Assembly (NCBI RefSeq): GCF_027111275.1
Contig: NZ_CP114286.1
Location: 2,914,001 to 2,978,000, forward strand
DNA length: 64,000 nucleotides
Reading direction: 5' to 3'
Source of the DNA: Flavobacterium luteolum
Lineage (GTDB): Bacteria; Bacteroidota; Bacteroidia; Flavobacteriales; Flavobacteriaceae
Program-made: the position numbers and the translations under genes
The notes under the pieces: generated by a model
The model's database searches: none
Seen by the model: the letters and a program-made list of their open reading frames with translations, nothing else
What the model was told of the DNA's origin: nothing
Shown here: in pieces, positions 42,102-51,631 of the stretch
How the letters are laid out: the number at the start of each line of letters is the position of its first letter
Numbering within the stretch: the stretch's first letter is position 1

Positions 42102-43199
42102 TTAGACTGATAATTCTGGTTTCATTCCCAATTCGCGTAAATGCTTAAAGTGAGCAACAACAGCACTTCGCATTGTCTTATACTCGTAATAAGGCAAGTT
42201 GCACTCTTTTGCTGTTTCTTTTACGATTTTTGCAATTTTACCATAGTGAATATGGCTGATATTTGGGAAAATATGATGTTCGATCTGATGGTTTAATCCG
42301 CCAGTGTACCAGTTTACGATTGCATTTTTTGGTGCAAAATTAGTTGTAGTATACAATTGGTGAATTGCCCAAGTATTATCCATTTCTCCTAAATCGTTTG
42401 GAGTTGGGTTTGTGGTATGATCAACTACGTGAGCTAATTGAAATACAATGCTTAAGATTAATCCAGCTGTATAGTGCATTGCGAAAAAGCCAAGAAGAAC
42501 TTTCCACCAAGTAATTCCAATTACAATTGGTAAAACAATCCAGATAGACACATAAATCATTTTAGTGATAATAAGCGTTGTCCACAAAATTTTCGGGCTT
42601 TTTGGTTCACCATAAGATAGTTTTCTTTTCAGGTAATTTCTCATTTGCTTAAAATCAGTTGTTAATGCCCAATTGAAAGTTAATAAACCGTATAAGAAAA
42701 CAGAATAATAATGCTGAAAACGGTGGAAACGATGCCATTCTGCATGTTCTGTAAAACGAATAATTCTTCCGGCATCTAAATCTTCATCATGTCCCGGAAT
42801 ATTAGTATAAGTGTGGTGCAATACATTGTGCTGTACTTGCCAGTTGTAAACATTTCCAGCTAAAACATAAATTGTTCCGCCCATAAATTTGTTGATCCAG
42901 CTTTTATTTGAATAAGAACCATGATTTCCGTCATGCATAACGTTCATTCCAACACCAGCCATTCCTACACCCATTACAATAGAAAGTAATAGCATTAACC
43001 AAAAAGGCATATCGAGAGTAAGAATTAAAAAATAGGGTGTTAGAAAAACAGCAAATAGAATAACAGCTTTTAAGTGTAGCTTCCAGTTTCCAGTTTTCTG
43101 GATGTTGTTCTCCTTGAAGTAATTGTTTACCCGAGAGTTAAGTGTTCTGAAAAACTTCAGATTGTCTTGCCTTGCAAAAGTAGGAGCCGTGTTATTCAT
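42102..43199 (-). CDS. Fatty acid desaturase, acyl-CoA/acyl-lipid type
   Basis: 365 residues with four or so membrane segments and the three His boxes: HDGNH (89-93), HNVLHH (124-129) and HQIEHH near 309. The di-iron site inserts a double bond in fatty acyl chains in the inner membrane and lowers membrane melting temperature. The HQIEHH form is typical of front-end/linoleoyl-CoA desaturase-like proteins of Bacteroidota; regiospecificity is not determinable. Promoter -7 TACCTTTG lies at 43219-43226 (minus). Confidence 0.9.
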   Translation of the reverse strand: MNNTAPTFARQDNLKFFRTLNSRVNNYFKENNIQKTGNWKLHLKAVILFAVFLTPYFLILTLDMPFWLMLLLSIVMGVGMAGVGMNVMHDGNHGSYSNKSWINKFMGGTIYVLAGNVYNWQVQHNVLHHTYTNIPGHDEDLDAGRIIRFTEHAEWHRFHRFQHYYSVFLYGLLTFNWALTTDFKQMRNYLKRKLSYGEPKSPKILWTTLIITKMIYVSIWIVLPIVIGITWWKVLLGFFAMHYTAGLILSIVFQLAHVVDHTTNPTPNDLGEMDNTWAIHQLYTTTNFAPKNAIVNWYTGGLNHQIEHHIFPNISHIHYGKIAKIVKETAKECNLPYYEYKTMRSAVVAHFKHLRELGMKPELSV

Positions 43200-43218
43200 A
43201 ATTGTTTTAAATAGGTTT

Positions 43219-43226
43219 CAAAGGTA
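43219..43226 (-). promoter_or_regulatory. -7 element of the desaturase gene
   Basis: Minus strand TACCTTTG (TAnnTTTG), 19 bases before the ATG at 43199. Confidence 0.55.
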
Positions 43227-43282
43227 ATTATTATAAATTCTCAATTTGCAAAATTGAGTTAAATATTTCAATCGTAAAGTAG

Positions 43283-43290
43283 TACTTTTG
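43283..43290 (+). promoter_or_regulatory. -7 element of rsmG
   Basis: TACTTTTG, 16 bases before the rsmG ATG; a TTG lies at 43254-43256. The two divergent promoters share this 108-base spacer. Confidence 0.55.
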
Positions 43291-43306
43291 TTAAAAATTT
43301 ACAGCA

Positions 43307-43936
43307 ATGGATGAGATATTGAAATATTTTCCCAATTTGACCGATCTTCAAATCGAGCAATTTCAAAAATTAGACTTTTTATACCACGATTGGAACGAAA
43401 AAATTAATGTTATTTCGCGCAAAGACATTGATTCATTATATACAAAACACATTTTACATTCCTTAGGAATTGCTAAAATCATGAAATTTGAACCCGGAGC
43501 AACTGTTCTGGATGTTGGAACGGGAGGAGGTTTTCCTGGAATTCCGTTAGCGATTCTTTTTCCTGAAACTCGTTTTTATTTGATTGATGTTATCGCTAAA
43601 AAAATAAAAGTAGTTCAGGGTGTTGTAGATGCATTAGAATTGAAGAACGTAAAAGCAGAACAAAAACGTGCTGAATTAGTAAAAGGTGACTTCGATTTTA
43701 TTGTGAGCCGCGCCGTAACCAATATGCCTGATTTTGTCTCTTGGATAAAAGATAAGATTAAAAAGCAGCATAAACACAAATTAAAGAATGGTATTCTGTA
43801 TTTAAAAGGCGGTGATTTAGCTGAAGAACTAAAAGATTTTCCAAATGCTACTTTGTATGACTTGGCTGAAATTTTTGATGATGAATTTTTTGAAACTAAA
43901 AAAGTGGTTCATCTTCCTTTAAAGTTTAAACCTTAA
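43307..43936 (+). CDS. rsmG: 16S rRNA (guanine527-N7)-methyltransferase
   Basis: 209 residues. N-terminal helix NLTDLQIEQFQKLDFLYHDWNEKINVISRKD, S-adenosylmethionine loop TVLDVGTGGGFPGIPLAILFPE at about 66-87, and FIVSRAVTNMPDFVSWI. Methylates G527 of 16S rRNA; loss gives low-level streptomycin resistance in other bacteria. Followed by a strong terminator, so monocistronic here. Confidence 0.96.
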   Translation: MDEILKYFPNLTDLQIEQFQKLDFLYHDWNEKINVISRKDIDSLYTKHILHSLGIAKIMKFEPGATVLDVGTGGGFPGIPLAILFPETRFYLIDVIAKKIKVVQGVVDALELKNVKAEQKRAELVKGDFDFIVSRAVTNMPDFVSWIKDKIKKQHKHKLKNGILYLKGGDLAEELKDFPNATLYDLAEIFDDEFFETKKVVHLPLKFKP

Positions 43937-43942
43937 ATAAAG

Positions 43943-43980
43943 AAACAAACCCGATTAGCGTTTTCTAATCGGGTTTGTTT
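43943..43980 (+). terminator. Terminator after rsmG (bidirectional)
   Basis: Perfect 16-bp stem (43943-43958 with 43965-43980) around CGTTTT. A- and T-rich ends on both sides allow it to serve the convergent 243-residue gene too. Confidence 0.88.
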
Positions 43981-43992
43981 TTTGAATTAATA

Positions 43993-44724
43993 TTAAGAGG
44001 CTTTCTTTGAAAAATTAAGAAAAGTATTTGCTTTAAGATCTAAATTGTCGATAAAATTGTGAATTGCATTTTCTGATGCTTCGATAGTATATTTAAATTC
44101 TGGATCAAAGAAAAATTCTCGAGAAATTAAAGGTTCATTAGAAGAATCATAAACAGCTTCATCACTTTCATCCAATGCATCTGTTTTATAGGTGTTAGGA
44201 TGAGAATTTGTCAAATTGTTAATAGTTTGGCTAAACCAGTTGTCAAAATTTTTCTTTTTTGGCGTAATATGTCGTACTAAGAGAGCCAATCCAACAAGGT
44301 CATTTTGTAAAAAATAAGAGCCTTTTCTATATCGGGCATCTATCATTCTAACATTCATTAAAGCAATCCAAAGCACGCCGTCAACTGGGCCATTTGCAGG
44401 TATTTCAAAATCGGTATCAAATAATAATGGATTTGTCTGTTCACGATTATTGATAGAGCACCAAAGTGCTTCGATACGTTTTTTTGTATCGTGAGTGGCT
44501 TGACTATATCCAGTAAAGCGCCAGTAAATCCATTCTAGTAAGGCTGCTGTAAGTCCAATAGAGCCTTTATGGTTAATCTGCATTAACGTATTTTCAAGTT
44601 CCATATTTCCTTCTACGCAATCCAAAAGCTTGTTTATTCTCTTTTTTGTCCACTTATAATTAATAGGATGTCCTATACTTTTTGATTCCATAATAACTTG
44701 TGGAACATTGCTTAAGTTTCTCAT
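43993..44724 (-). CDS. Hypothetical protein, 243 residues
   Basis: No signal peptide and no recognised family. The middle LEWIYWRFTGYSQATHDTKKRIEALWCSINN and VDGVLWIALMNVRMIDARYRKGSYFLQNDLVGLALLVRHI looks helical, and the end is acidic (DALDESDEAVYDSSNEP). The composition is normal for this genome. It is probably cytoplasmic. A -7 element lies upstream. I cannot give a function; a solenoid of helical repeats is a possibility. Confidence 0.65.
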   Translation of the reverse strand: MRNLSNVPQVIMESKSIGHPINYKWTKKRINKLLDCVEGNMELENTLMQINHKGSIGLTAALLEWIYWRFTGYSQATHDTKKRIEALWCSINNREQTNPLLFDTDFEIPANGPVDGVLWIALMNVRMIDARYRKGSYFLQNDLVGLALLVRHITPKKKNFDNWFSQTINNLTNSHPNTYKTDALDESDEAVYDSSNEPLISREFFFDPEFKYTIEASENAIHNFIDNLDLKANTFLNFSKKAS

Positions 44725-44773
44725 TCTTTACTATTTATTTTGTTATATCTTTTAATGTTATCTAATATTGAAA

Positions 44774-44781
44774 CAAATTTA
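44774..44781 (-). promoter_or_regulatory. -7 element of the 243-residue gene
   Basis: Minus strand TAAATTTG (TAnnTTTG), 49 bases before the ATG. The rest of 44725-44980 is AT-rich without a gene. Confidence 0.5.
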
Positions 44782-44980
44782 AGAGGATGGTTTTTTTTTG
44801 AGCGACACAAAAAGTTTTTAAAATACCAAAATAAGGTATTTAAGTTTTTTAAAGTGCTGATTTTTAAATAAATAAGAAAAGTATTACAAAAGAATGTTCT
44901 TGCAAATAAGAAATGTAGGGTGAAAATCTAGACGTTTTGGAGAAGTTACTATTTTCCAAAATTTTAATCATGTAAAAAGC

Positions 44981-45014
44981 AAAAGCAGGAATTTCAATTG
45001 AAATTCCTGCTTTT
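44981..45014 (-). terminator. Terminator after pruA
   Basis: Perfect 17-bp inverted repeat with no loop (AAAAGCAGGAATTTCAA, TTGAAATTCCTGCTTTT), 25 bases after the pruA stop; A-run becomes T-run on the minus strand. Confidence 0.85.
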
Positions 45015-45039
45015 TATAATTTAACTCTTTAAAATCAGA

Positions 45040-46665
45040 TTATCCTAAGAAAGGGTATCTGTAATCTTCTGGAGTTACAAAAGTTTCTTTAATAGTTCTT
45101 GGAGAAGCCCAACGTAATAGGTTTAATGCAGAACCTGCTTTATCATTAGTTCCAGATGCTCTTGCTCCACCAAAAGGTTGCATTCCTACAACAGCTCCAG
45201 TTGGTTTGTCGTTAATATAGAAGTTACCAGCAGCGTTTTGTAATTTAGTTGTAGCTACTTCAATAGCATAACGATCTTGGCTGAAAACTGCTCCAGTTAA
45301 AGCATACTCAGAAGTAGTATCTACTAGTTCTAAAGTTTCTTCCCATTTAGCATCTTCATAAACATAAATCGTGATAACTGGTCCAAAAAGTTCAGTTTCC
45401 ATTGTAGTATATTTTGGATTTGTAGTTACAATAACCGTTGGCTCAATAAAGTATCCAACAGATTTATCGTAATTTCCTCCAACGATGATTTCTGCATCAG
45501 CATCTTTTTTAGCTTGGTCAATATAACTAGCTAATTTGTCAAAAGAACCTTCGTGGATTACTGCTGTAATGAAGTTTCCGAAGTCTTCTGGAGAACCCAT
45601 TTTCATAGATTTTACATCAGCAACTAATTGCTCTTTTACAGCAGGCCATAAACTTTGAGGAATATAAGCTCTAGAAGCTGCAGAACATTTTTGCCCTTGG
45701 AATTCGAAAGCTCCACGAGTAATTCCTGTAACTACTTGTTTTACATTTGCACTTGGGTGAGCAATGATAAAATCTTTACCTCCAGTTTCACCAACAATTC
45801 TTGGGTATGTTTTGTAATTGTGAATGTTTGCTCCAATTTTAGCCCAAATATCTTTAAATACATGAGTTGATCCTGTAAAGTGAATACCAGCAAAATCACG
45901 GCTCGCTAAAACAGTATCTGTGATCATTAAAGCGTCTCCAAAAACTACGTTGATAACGCCATCTGGAACTCCAGCTTCTTTGAAAACTTCTAAAATGATT
46001 TTTGTAGAAAATACTTGGCTATCACTTGGTTTCCAAACCACAACGTTACCCATCATTGCAGCACTTGCAGGAAGGTTTGCAGCGATTGCAGTAAAGTTGA
46101 AAGGAGTAATAGCGTAAACAAAACCTTCTAATGGTCTGTACTCTACACGATTCCAAACAGAAGAATCAGATTTTGGCTGATCGTTGTAGATTTGAGTCAT
46201 AAACTCAACATTGTAACGTAAGAAGTCGATTAATTCGCAAGAAGCATCAATTTCTGCTTGGTGAATATTTTTAGACTGACCAATCATTGTAGCAGCGTTG
46301 ATACGAGCTCTGTATGGTCCTGCGATAAGTTCAGCAGCTTTTAAGAAAATAGCAGCACGCTGTTCCCATGCTAAATTTGCCCATGCTTTTCTTGATTCAA
46401 GCGCATTTGCAATGGCTTTTTCGATATGTTGTTTTTCAGCTAAATGATATTTTCCAACAACGTGTTTGTGATCATGAGGTGCTGTAATGTTTCTTGTATT
46501 TCCAGTTCTAATTTCTTCGTTTCCAATATACAAAGGAACGTCAATTTGAGAATTCCACATTGTGGTATAAGCAGCCTGAACAGCCGCTTTTTCTGGTGAA
46601 TTTGGTGCGTAGCTTTTTACAGGCTCGTTTACCGCTTTTGGTACATGAAAAAATCCTTTAAGCAT
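45040..46665 (-). CDS. pruA: L-glutamate gamma-semialdehyde dehydrogenase (1-pyrroline-5-carboxylate dehydrogenase)
   Basis: 541 residues, standalone P5CDH size. Oxidises glutamate semialdehyde to glutamate, the second step of proline degradation. Aldehyde-dehydrogenase sites: WKPSDSQ (cofactor, 211-217), FTGSTHVF, catalytic Glu293 in VGETGGKD, nucleophile Cys327 in FEFQGQKCSAASRAYIP, and the ELFGPVITIYVYED region. No putA partner is adjacent; proline dehydrogenase must be elsewhere. Own promoter and terminator. Confidence 0.95.
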   Translation of the reverse strand: MLKGFFHVPKAVNEPVKSYAPNSPEKAAVQAAYTTMWNSQIDVPLYIGNEEIRTGNTRNITAPHDHKHVVGKYHLAEKQHIEKAIANALESRKAWANLAWEQRAAIFLKAAELIAGPYRARINAATMIGQSKNIHQAEIDASCELIDFLRYNVEFMTQIYNDQPKSDSSVWNRVEYRPLEGFVYAITPFNFTAIAANLPASAAMMGNVVVWKPSDSQVFSTKIILEVFKEAGVPDGVINVVFGDALMITDTVLASRDFAGIHFTGSTHVFKDIWAKIGANIHNYKTYPRIVGETGGKDFIIAHPSANVKQVVTGITRGAFEFQGQKCSAASRAYIPQSLWPAVKEQLVADVKSMKMGSPEDFGNFITAVIHEGSFDKLASYIDQAKKDADAEIIVGGNYDKSVGYFIEPTVIVTTNPKYTTMETELFGPVITIYVYEDAKWEETLELVDTTSEYALTGAVFSQDRYAIEVATTKLQNAAGNFYINDKPTGAVVGMQPFGGARASGTNDKAGSALNLLRWASPRTIKETFVTPEDYRYPFLG

Positions 46666-46739
46666 GTTATTTAAAATTTTGTGAATTAGACAATTTAAAG
46701 TTAGACGATTTGTTTTGTTACGAATAATCTAACGCTGCA

Positions 46740-46747
46740 CAAAAGTA
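46740..46747 (-). promoter_or_regulatory. -7 element of pruA
   Basis: Minus strand TACTTTTG, 74 bases before the ATG, leaving a long leader; a TTG lies 23 bases further upstream (46773-46771). Confidence 0.5.
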
Positions 46748-46819
46748 CAAAGGATAAATTAATAAATTGACAATTTTATGATTAAGATAACGATAAAAGC
46801 TATAGATGTAGACTATATC

Positions 46820-47206
46820 TTAATTTAATGCAAAAGGAGCACACATTCTAAAAGTAGGAACAATTACTTTGAATGTTTTTGTAGTAGTAAAATTGATCAT
46901 GTTAAAATGACCTTTCATTGCGCCATAAGGAGACGATAATAAACAGCCAGAACTGTAAGTGTGGTTTTCACCAGGTTTTAAAACTGGTTTTTTACCGATA
47001 ACGCCTTCGCCATCTACAACTTCTAGATCATTTAAAGAATCAAAAATTTCCCAGTGGCGAGAAGTTAATTGAACAGAATCTTTACTATGATTTTCGATGG
47101 TAACTACGTAGCTAAAAGCAAAATGAATCTTGTAGTTTTTGAAATATGTACCTTCAAAACTAGTCAAAACAGATATTTTTATGCCTCGTGTAATTTGAGA
47201 AACCAT
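46820..47206 (-). CDS. apaG: ApaG family protein
   Basis: 128 residues. ApaG-type fibronectin-like fold: VSQITRGIKISVLTSFE, IHFAFSYVVTIENHSKDSVQLTSRHWEIFDS, VDGEGVIGKKPVLKPGENHTYSSGCLL, and SPYGAMKGHFNMI. The protein is associated with magnesium/cobalt phenotypes and Ap4A levels; its molecular role is unclear. Upstream -7 element TAGCTTTG at 47240-47247 (minus). Confidence 0.93.
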   Translation of the reverse strand: MVSQITRGIKISVLTSFEGTYFKNYKIHFAFSYVVTIENHSKDSVQLTSRHWEIFDSLNDLEVVDGEGVIGKKPVLKPGENHTYSSGCLLSSPYGAMKGHFNMINFTTTKTFKVIVPTFRMCAPFALN

Positions 47207-47239
47207 ACTAACGCCGTATATATGTGAGTGTTATAAAGG

Positions 47240-47247
47240 CAAAGCTA
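47240..47247 (-). promoter_or_regulatory. -7 element of apaG
   Basis: Minus strand TAGCTTTG, a match to TAnnTTTG, 33 bases before the ATG. Confidence 0.5.
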
Positions 47248-47285
47248 CGAAAAAAAATCATTTAATCTAAAACCTTAACATTGTT

Positions 47286-48539
47286 TTAATTGACTATATT
47301 GATAGAGTTTGCATTTCCTTTCCCAATAACGCGCTGATAACGATCTGTTGCTTCTTTATAATAGACTAAGATGGTGTACTCGTTTTCAGTCTGATAAAAG
47401 TTTCCGTCAATAGCATTTTCAAAATCGATTACTCCTTTTTTGTCTGCAACAGTATATTGAAAATTAGTAAAACCTTGTTTGATCATAATGGCTTTTTCAA
47501 AAACTCCTTTGTCTGTATTATAATCCATTTTGTATTCTGGCGAAAGACTGTAGTTGTTAAACATTCCAGTAATATAGATGTCTTTGTTCATTCTAAAAGC
47601 AGGAGCAGAAAGAGTAAAATAAACCCAAGCATAATCAGCTTCAATGTCATTATTAGAACCGTTGATATTCTTAACTACAAAATTTCCATTTACGTCTTCA
47701 TAATTGGTGTAAATCTGATTTCCTCTTGCTGCATTGGTATATAAAAATGCATTGTAAATATCATTGTTTGAACCTATTTTGGCAACATTATTACTGGCAG
47801 CTCGAATGTCTTTGTTTTCAAAATATAAAAACTCATTTCCGCCCCAAAATTGGGTTTCTTTGTCATATTTATAAACCAGCTGATTGCCTATTGTGTATTG
47901 GGGAACAATATTTTTTATTTCGGTATGAAAGTTTCCGTTTTGCAGTAAAAGAACTTTTACATTTTGCAATGGGGTTTGAAAAACAATATCATTAGATAAG
48001 ATGGCAAAATCAAGATTCTGTTTGTAATCAATATTACTCAGGTTACGGGTTCTTTTTACTTGAACACCAACTGTACAATGATTTTCATGCAAAATAAATT
48101 TTCTTGAGAAAACGACTTCTCTGTCTTCATTAAAAATTCGCAGCATGTAATTGCCAGAAAGTTTTAATAATTGCGTAAACTGATTTGGAAAAGAAAGTCT
48201 ATAATGTGTATACACCTGAAGTGTGTTGAACGAATTCGAAAAATCGGTAATTCTCTGATTGTCCATGCCAAGAATATAATCTGTTTTTGGAATGTCTGTC
48301 GGAAACCAGTTGTAGTCGCAATGAATAACTTCAAAATAATAATTAGCTTCATTACCAAATAAATCATCAAATTGAAAGGTAAATGGAGAACCTAATTCGA
48401 AAATTGGCGGAACATTACTGCCATTCTGGATAAAAGAGACAGTTTTAATATTATAAGGAGGATCGATTTCTTTTTCTTGAGCTTTCGCTAAAGTAATAAT
48501 GAAAAGAAAAATAAAGCTTGTATATAAAAATTTTGGCAT
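47286..48539 (-). CDS. DUF5103 domain-containing exported protein
   Basis: 417 residues from ATG 48539; the frame extends to 48596 but residues before MPKFLYTSF do not form a signal peptide. Signal peptide 1-20 (ending TLAKA). N-terminal part includes YYFEVIHCDYNWFPTDIPKTDYILGMDNQRITDF and a central beta-rich domain, ending ITGMFNNYSLSPEYKMDYNTDKGVFEKAI, which recalls an E-set/carbohydrate-binding-like module. DUF5103 is widespread in Bacteroidota; function unknown, envelope location expected. Confidence 0.85.
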   Translation of the reverse strand: MPKFLYTSFIFLFIITLAKAQEKEIDPPYNIKTVSFIQNGSNVPPIFELGSPFTFQFDDLFGNEANYYFEVIHCDYNWFPTDIPKTDYILGMDNQRITDFSNSFNTLQVYTHYRLSFPNQFTQLLKLSGNYMLRIFNEDREVVFSRKFILHENHCTVGVQVKRTRNLSNIDYKQNLDFAILSNDIVFQTPLQNVKVLLLQNGNFHTEIKNIVPQYTIGNQLVYKYDKETQFWGGNEFLYFENKDIRAASNNVAKIGSNNDIYNAFLYTNAARGNQIYTNYEDVNGNFVVKNINGSNNDIEADYAWVYFTLSAPAFRMNKDIYITGMFNNYSLSPEYKMDYNTDKGVFEKAIMIKQGFTNFQYTVADKKGVIDFENAIDGNFYQTENEYTILVYYKEATDRYQRVIGKGNANSINIVN

Positions 48540-48613
48540 CTTAAAACATTGTAAGATTGTAAATATAACAATTTTATATAACGAAAAAGATGCCATTCTA
48601 TTGGATTTAACGA

Positions 48614-51520
48614 TTATGAACCCAAAATATATTCTAAGTTACCTTCAATTTCATCATTAATATAACTTTCTTCTAAAAGAGAATCTGACAATAATTTTTT
48701 GTTTTCCTGCAATTTGATGATTTTCTCTTCAACTGTATTTTTCGAGATAAAACGAATCACGTTTACTTTATTCAATTGACCAATTCGATGTGCTCGGCCA
48801 ATACCTTGTTTTTCCGCAAAAGGATTCCACCAAGGATCTAAGAATAAAACGTAAGAAGCTTTTGTGATATTCAAACCAACACCTCCCGCTTTAAGCGAAA
48901 TAAAAAACAGTAATGAATTTTCCTTTTCCTGAAACATTTTAACCTGCTGTTCTCTTTTGTCTGATGGAGTTTCGCCTGTAATTTCACAGAAAGCTATTTT
49001 GTTTTCTTTACACCAATCAGTATAAAAATTTAAATTGGTAACAAACGAACTGAAAATGATTACTTTCTGTTTTGCTTTTACTAAATTTTCTAAATAATTG
49101 GTTACGGCTATATATTTTCCCGAATCAACTTCAGATTCCTGATCGACCATTTTTGGGTGATTACTCAGCTGTCGTAACTTCATCAAAGTATTGATGATGT
49201 TTATTTTATCTGGACTCGATCCGTCGGTTTTAAGCAAGAAATTACGGGCTTTAGATTTTTCTTTTTCGTATAATTTTTCCTGTTCAGGATCCATGTCGCA
49301 ATAATAAATCTGCTCTGTCAATTCAGGAAGATCTTTTAAAACCTGTTCTTTTGTTCTTCTTAGGATATAAGGCTGGATAAGATTTTTTAATTCAGCGAGA
49401 ACTTCTTCATTTTGTTTTTTTTCAATCGGATTTTTGAAATTCTCCATAAAGAAAGCATAACTGCCTAAAATATCTGGATTGATAAATTGCATTTGCGACC
49501 ATAAATCGTCAAGCGAATTTTCGATCGGCGTTCCGCTCAAAGCAATTTTATGTCCAGTACTTATTTTATTTATGGCTTTAAAAATCTTAGAATTTTTGTT
49601 TTTGATGTACTGACTTTCATCTAAAATTAAATAACGGAAATCGTATTTTTCTAAAATAGAAATATCTCGATGAACGATGCTGTAGCTTGTGAAAATCAAA
49701 TCGGTTGAATTGATGCCGCTTGCTAACATTTTTCGATCATTTCCGACATATTGCATTTTAGAAAAGTGAGGTGTAAACTTTCCAGCTTCGTTAAACCAGT
49801 TAAAAACCAATGAGGAAGGCAGAACGATTAAAGCCTTAAGCGGTTCTCTTTCAATTGTGGTTTCGTTAGCAAACAAATCAAAATTGGTGGTTTTAGTGGT
49901 AAAACCTAATTGTTCCTGCACAGAAACCAAAACGGATAACGTTTGCAAGGTTTTTCCAAGTCCCATATCATCGGCCAGACATGCGCCCATATTGGAATTG
50001 AAATGACCTAAAAGCCATTTTACGCCATCAACTTGATAAGGTCTTAAAGTTGCTTTTATTAACTCTGAAGCTGTAAATTCGGCTTGATGAATCTGATCCA
50101 AATCATTGTCGATTTCCGAAATTCCGTCAAGAGCAGTAAAGTTGCTTTTACGTAAAAGCAAAACGCCGTTTTCTGTTTTGGCTAATTTCGCTAAAGAACC
50201 ATATTTGCTAAACCATTCCAACGGAATCAAAAAGTAGTTTCCGTCGGGCAATGCAAAAAGTCTTTCTTTGCTTTTTATATTCGGAATTATTTCACTGAAA
50301 TTGATTTTATAATTTCCAACCGTAATGATTATCTTAATGTCAAACCAATCGCCTGTAGTTTCTTTTGAAGCAGAAATAGTATGGTTTTCTGTAATGATTT
50401 CTTTGCTTTCCAGTTTTAGATTTTCGATGGTAAAACCTAAACTTTTTAGCTCTTCTTTATGGTCAATAATCAACTGAATATTGATAAAAGGATCTGTATT
50501 TTCCGCTTCTGAATTTAGTCCAAATAATTCGTTTTTGATTTTAGATAAACCAATTTCATTTAATTTATCAGTATATAAATTCTCGACTGGATTTCTTTTA
50601 AATTGAATTATTTTAGGTTCATTAGCAACACTAAAATCTACAAAAGAATGTGTTTTTTTAGTTTTGCTTGCATCAAATGAATATCCGTTATAATCAAAAT
50701 AAAGATTAAGATAATAACAGTTTTTGAAGAAATCGTGAATAGGCTGAATCGTACAGGAAATGATTTTGTCTCGAAGCTCAATCTCAAAACCAGTAGCTTC
50801 AATATCTATTTTTTTTGCTATTTGCGGAATAAAGCTTTTAAAGTAATCATCAACTAATTTTGATGGTATTTCAATTGACTTTTTCTTTAAAAAGGGCATT
50901 AGTTTTTTCGAGTTTAACTCCTTTAATTGTCCTAATTTTTTATTGATAATCAGCCAGCCTGGTTCGTCCAAAAGAATTTCTGCTTTGCTGTCCATTGGAG
51001 AAAAAGTGGTTTCATTTTCTTTTAAAGAAAGGGTGTAAGTAATTCCTTCGGCATGTTTGTCAAATTGAATTTGAGGTTCAAAATCAAGTGGATCAATGCT
51101 AACTCTCGAACGATAAAAATCTTTTTCAGGTCCGAGGTTTAAAGACAAAGGAAATTGTTCTTTTACAATTAAATCGTAAAACGAACTTAAATTGAATTTT
51201 AAATGCTGACGAATCGCAAATTCAATTTTTGAATCTTTCTGCAAATCAGCAATTGTTTTGGCTGATTTAATTTTAGCACCAAATTTTTTAAAAATAAATT
51301 CAGGTTTTAAAGAATCGCAAACAGTTAGTATTCTTTTCGAGTTAGAATCTAAATTGTCAAAAGTGATTCCGAAACTTTCAAGTACATCGGGACTTGCTTT
51401 TTTGTCTAAATATTTGATTTCGCTAATATTCTCGACAATGTATGCAGTTGGAATATAGGTATTCAGATTTTTATCCAAACTGATGTCAAAACAGAACTGA
51501 AATGATTTTGTAGGTTCCAA
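48614..51520 (-). CDS. SNF2-family DEAD/DEAH-box helicase
   Basis: 968 residues. The first 480 residues are a family-specific N-terminal region; then the Snf2 core: Walker A DDMGLGKT near residue 515, LILDESQYIKN (motif II with DESQ), LSGTPIENSLDDLWSQ (motif III), and C-terminal GGVGLNITKASYVLFLDPWWNP with QGIGRAHRIGQ (motifs V, VI). Such proteins move along DNA or remodel nucleoprotein complexes and are not strand-separating helicases. Function in this organism is not known. No defence genes sit beside it. Confidence 0.93.
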   Translation of the reverse strand: MEPTKSFQFCFDISLDKNLNTYIPTAYIVENISEIKYLDKKASPDVLESFGITFDNLDSNSKRILTVCDSLKPEFIFKKFGAKIKSAKTIADLQKDSKIEFAIRQHLKFNLSSFYDLIVKEQFPLSLNLGPEKDFYRSRVSIDPLDFEPQIQFDKHAEGITYTLSLKENETTFSPMDSKAEILLDEPGWLIINKKLGQLKELNSKKLMPFLKKKSIEIPSKLVDDYFKSFIPQIAKKIDIEATGFEIELRDKIISCTIQPIHDFFKNCYYLNLYFDYNGYSFDASKTKKTHSFVDFSVANEPKIIQFKRNPVENLYTDKLNEIGLSKIKNELFGLNSEAENTDPFINIQLIIDHKEELKSLGFTIENLKLESKEIITENHTISASKETTGDWFDIKIIITVGNYKINFSEIIPNIKSKERLFALPDGNYFLIPLEWFSKYGSLAKLAKTENGVLLLRKSNFTALDGISEIDNDLDQIHQAEFTASELIKATLRPYQVDGVKWLLGHFNSNMGACLADDMGLGKTLQTLSVLVSVQEQLGFTTKTTNFDLFANETTIEREPLKALIVLPSSLVFNWFNEAGKFTPHFSKMQYVGNDRKMLASGINSTDLIFTSYSIVHRDISILEKYDFRYLILDESQYIKNKNSKIFKAINKISTGHKIALSGTPIENSLDDLWSQMQFINPDILGSYAFFMENFKNPIEKKQNEEVLAELKNLIQPYILRRTKEQVLKDLPELTEQIYYCDMDPEQEKLYEKEKSKARNFLLKTDGSSPDKINIINTLMKLRQLSNHPKMVDQESEVDSGKYIAVTNYLENLVKAKQKVIIFSSFVTNLNFYTDWCKENKIAFCEITGETPSDKREQQVKMFQEKENSLLFFISLKAGGVGLNITKASYVLFLDPWWNPFAEKQGIGRAHRIGQLNKVNVIRFISKNTVEEKIIKLQENKKLLSDSLLEESYINDEIEGNLEYILGS

Positions 51521-51631
51521 GGTTTAGGGATTTGGTTAGGCTTATATTTTGGGAATTAGGCAAAAAAATAAAGAGTTTTCAAATCTGATATTTTGAAAAC
51601 TCTTTATTAAATGAACTTATATGGTGAAAAA

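Noticed and set aside
48614..51520. Defence-island helicase (DISARM- or similar-type)
   Set aside because: The SNF2 protein stands among housekeeping genes with no methylase, nuclease or other defence partners next to it; the neighbouring methyltransferase lacks DNA methylase motifs.
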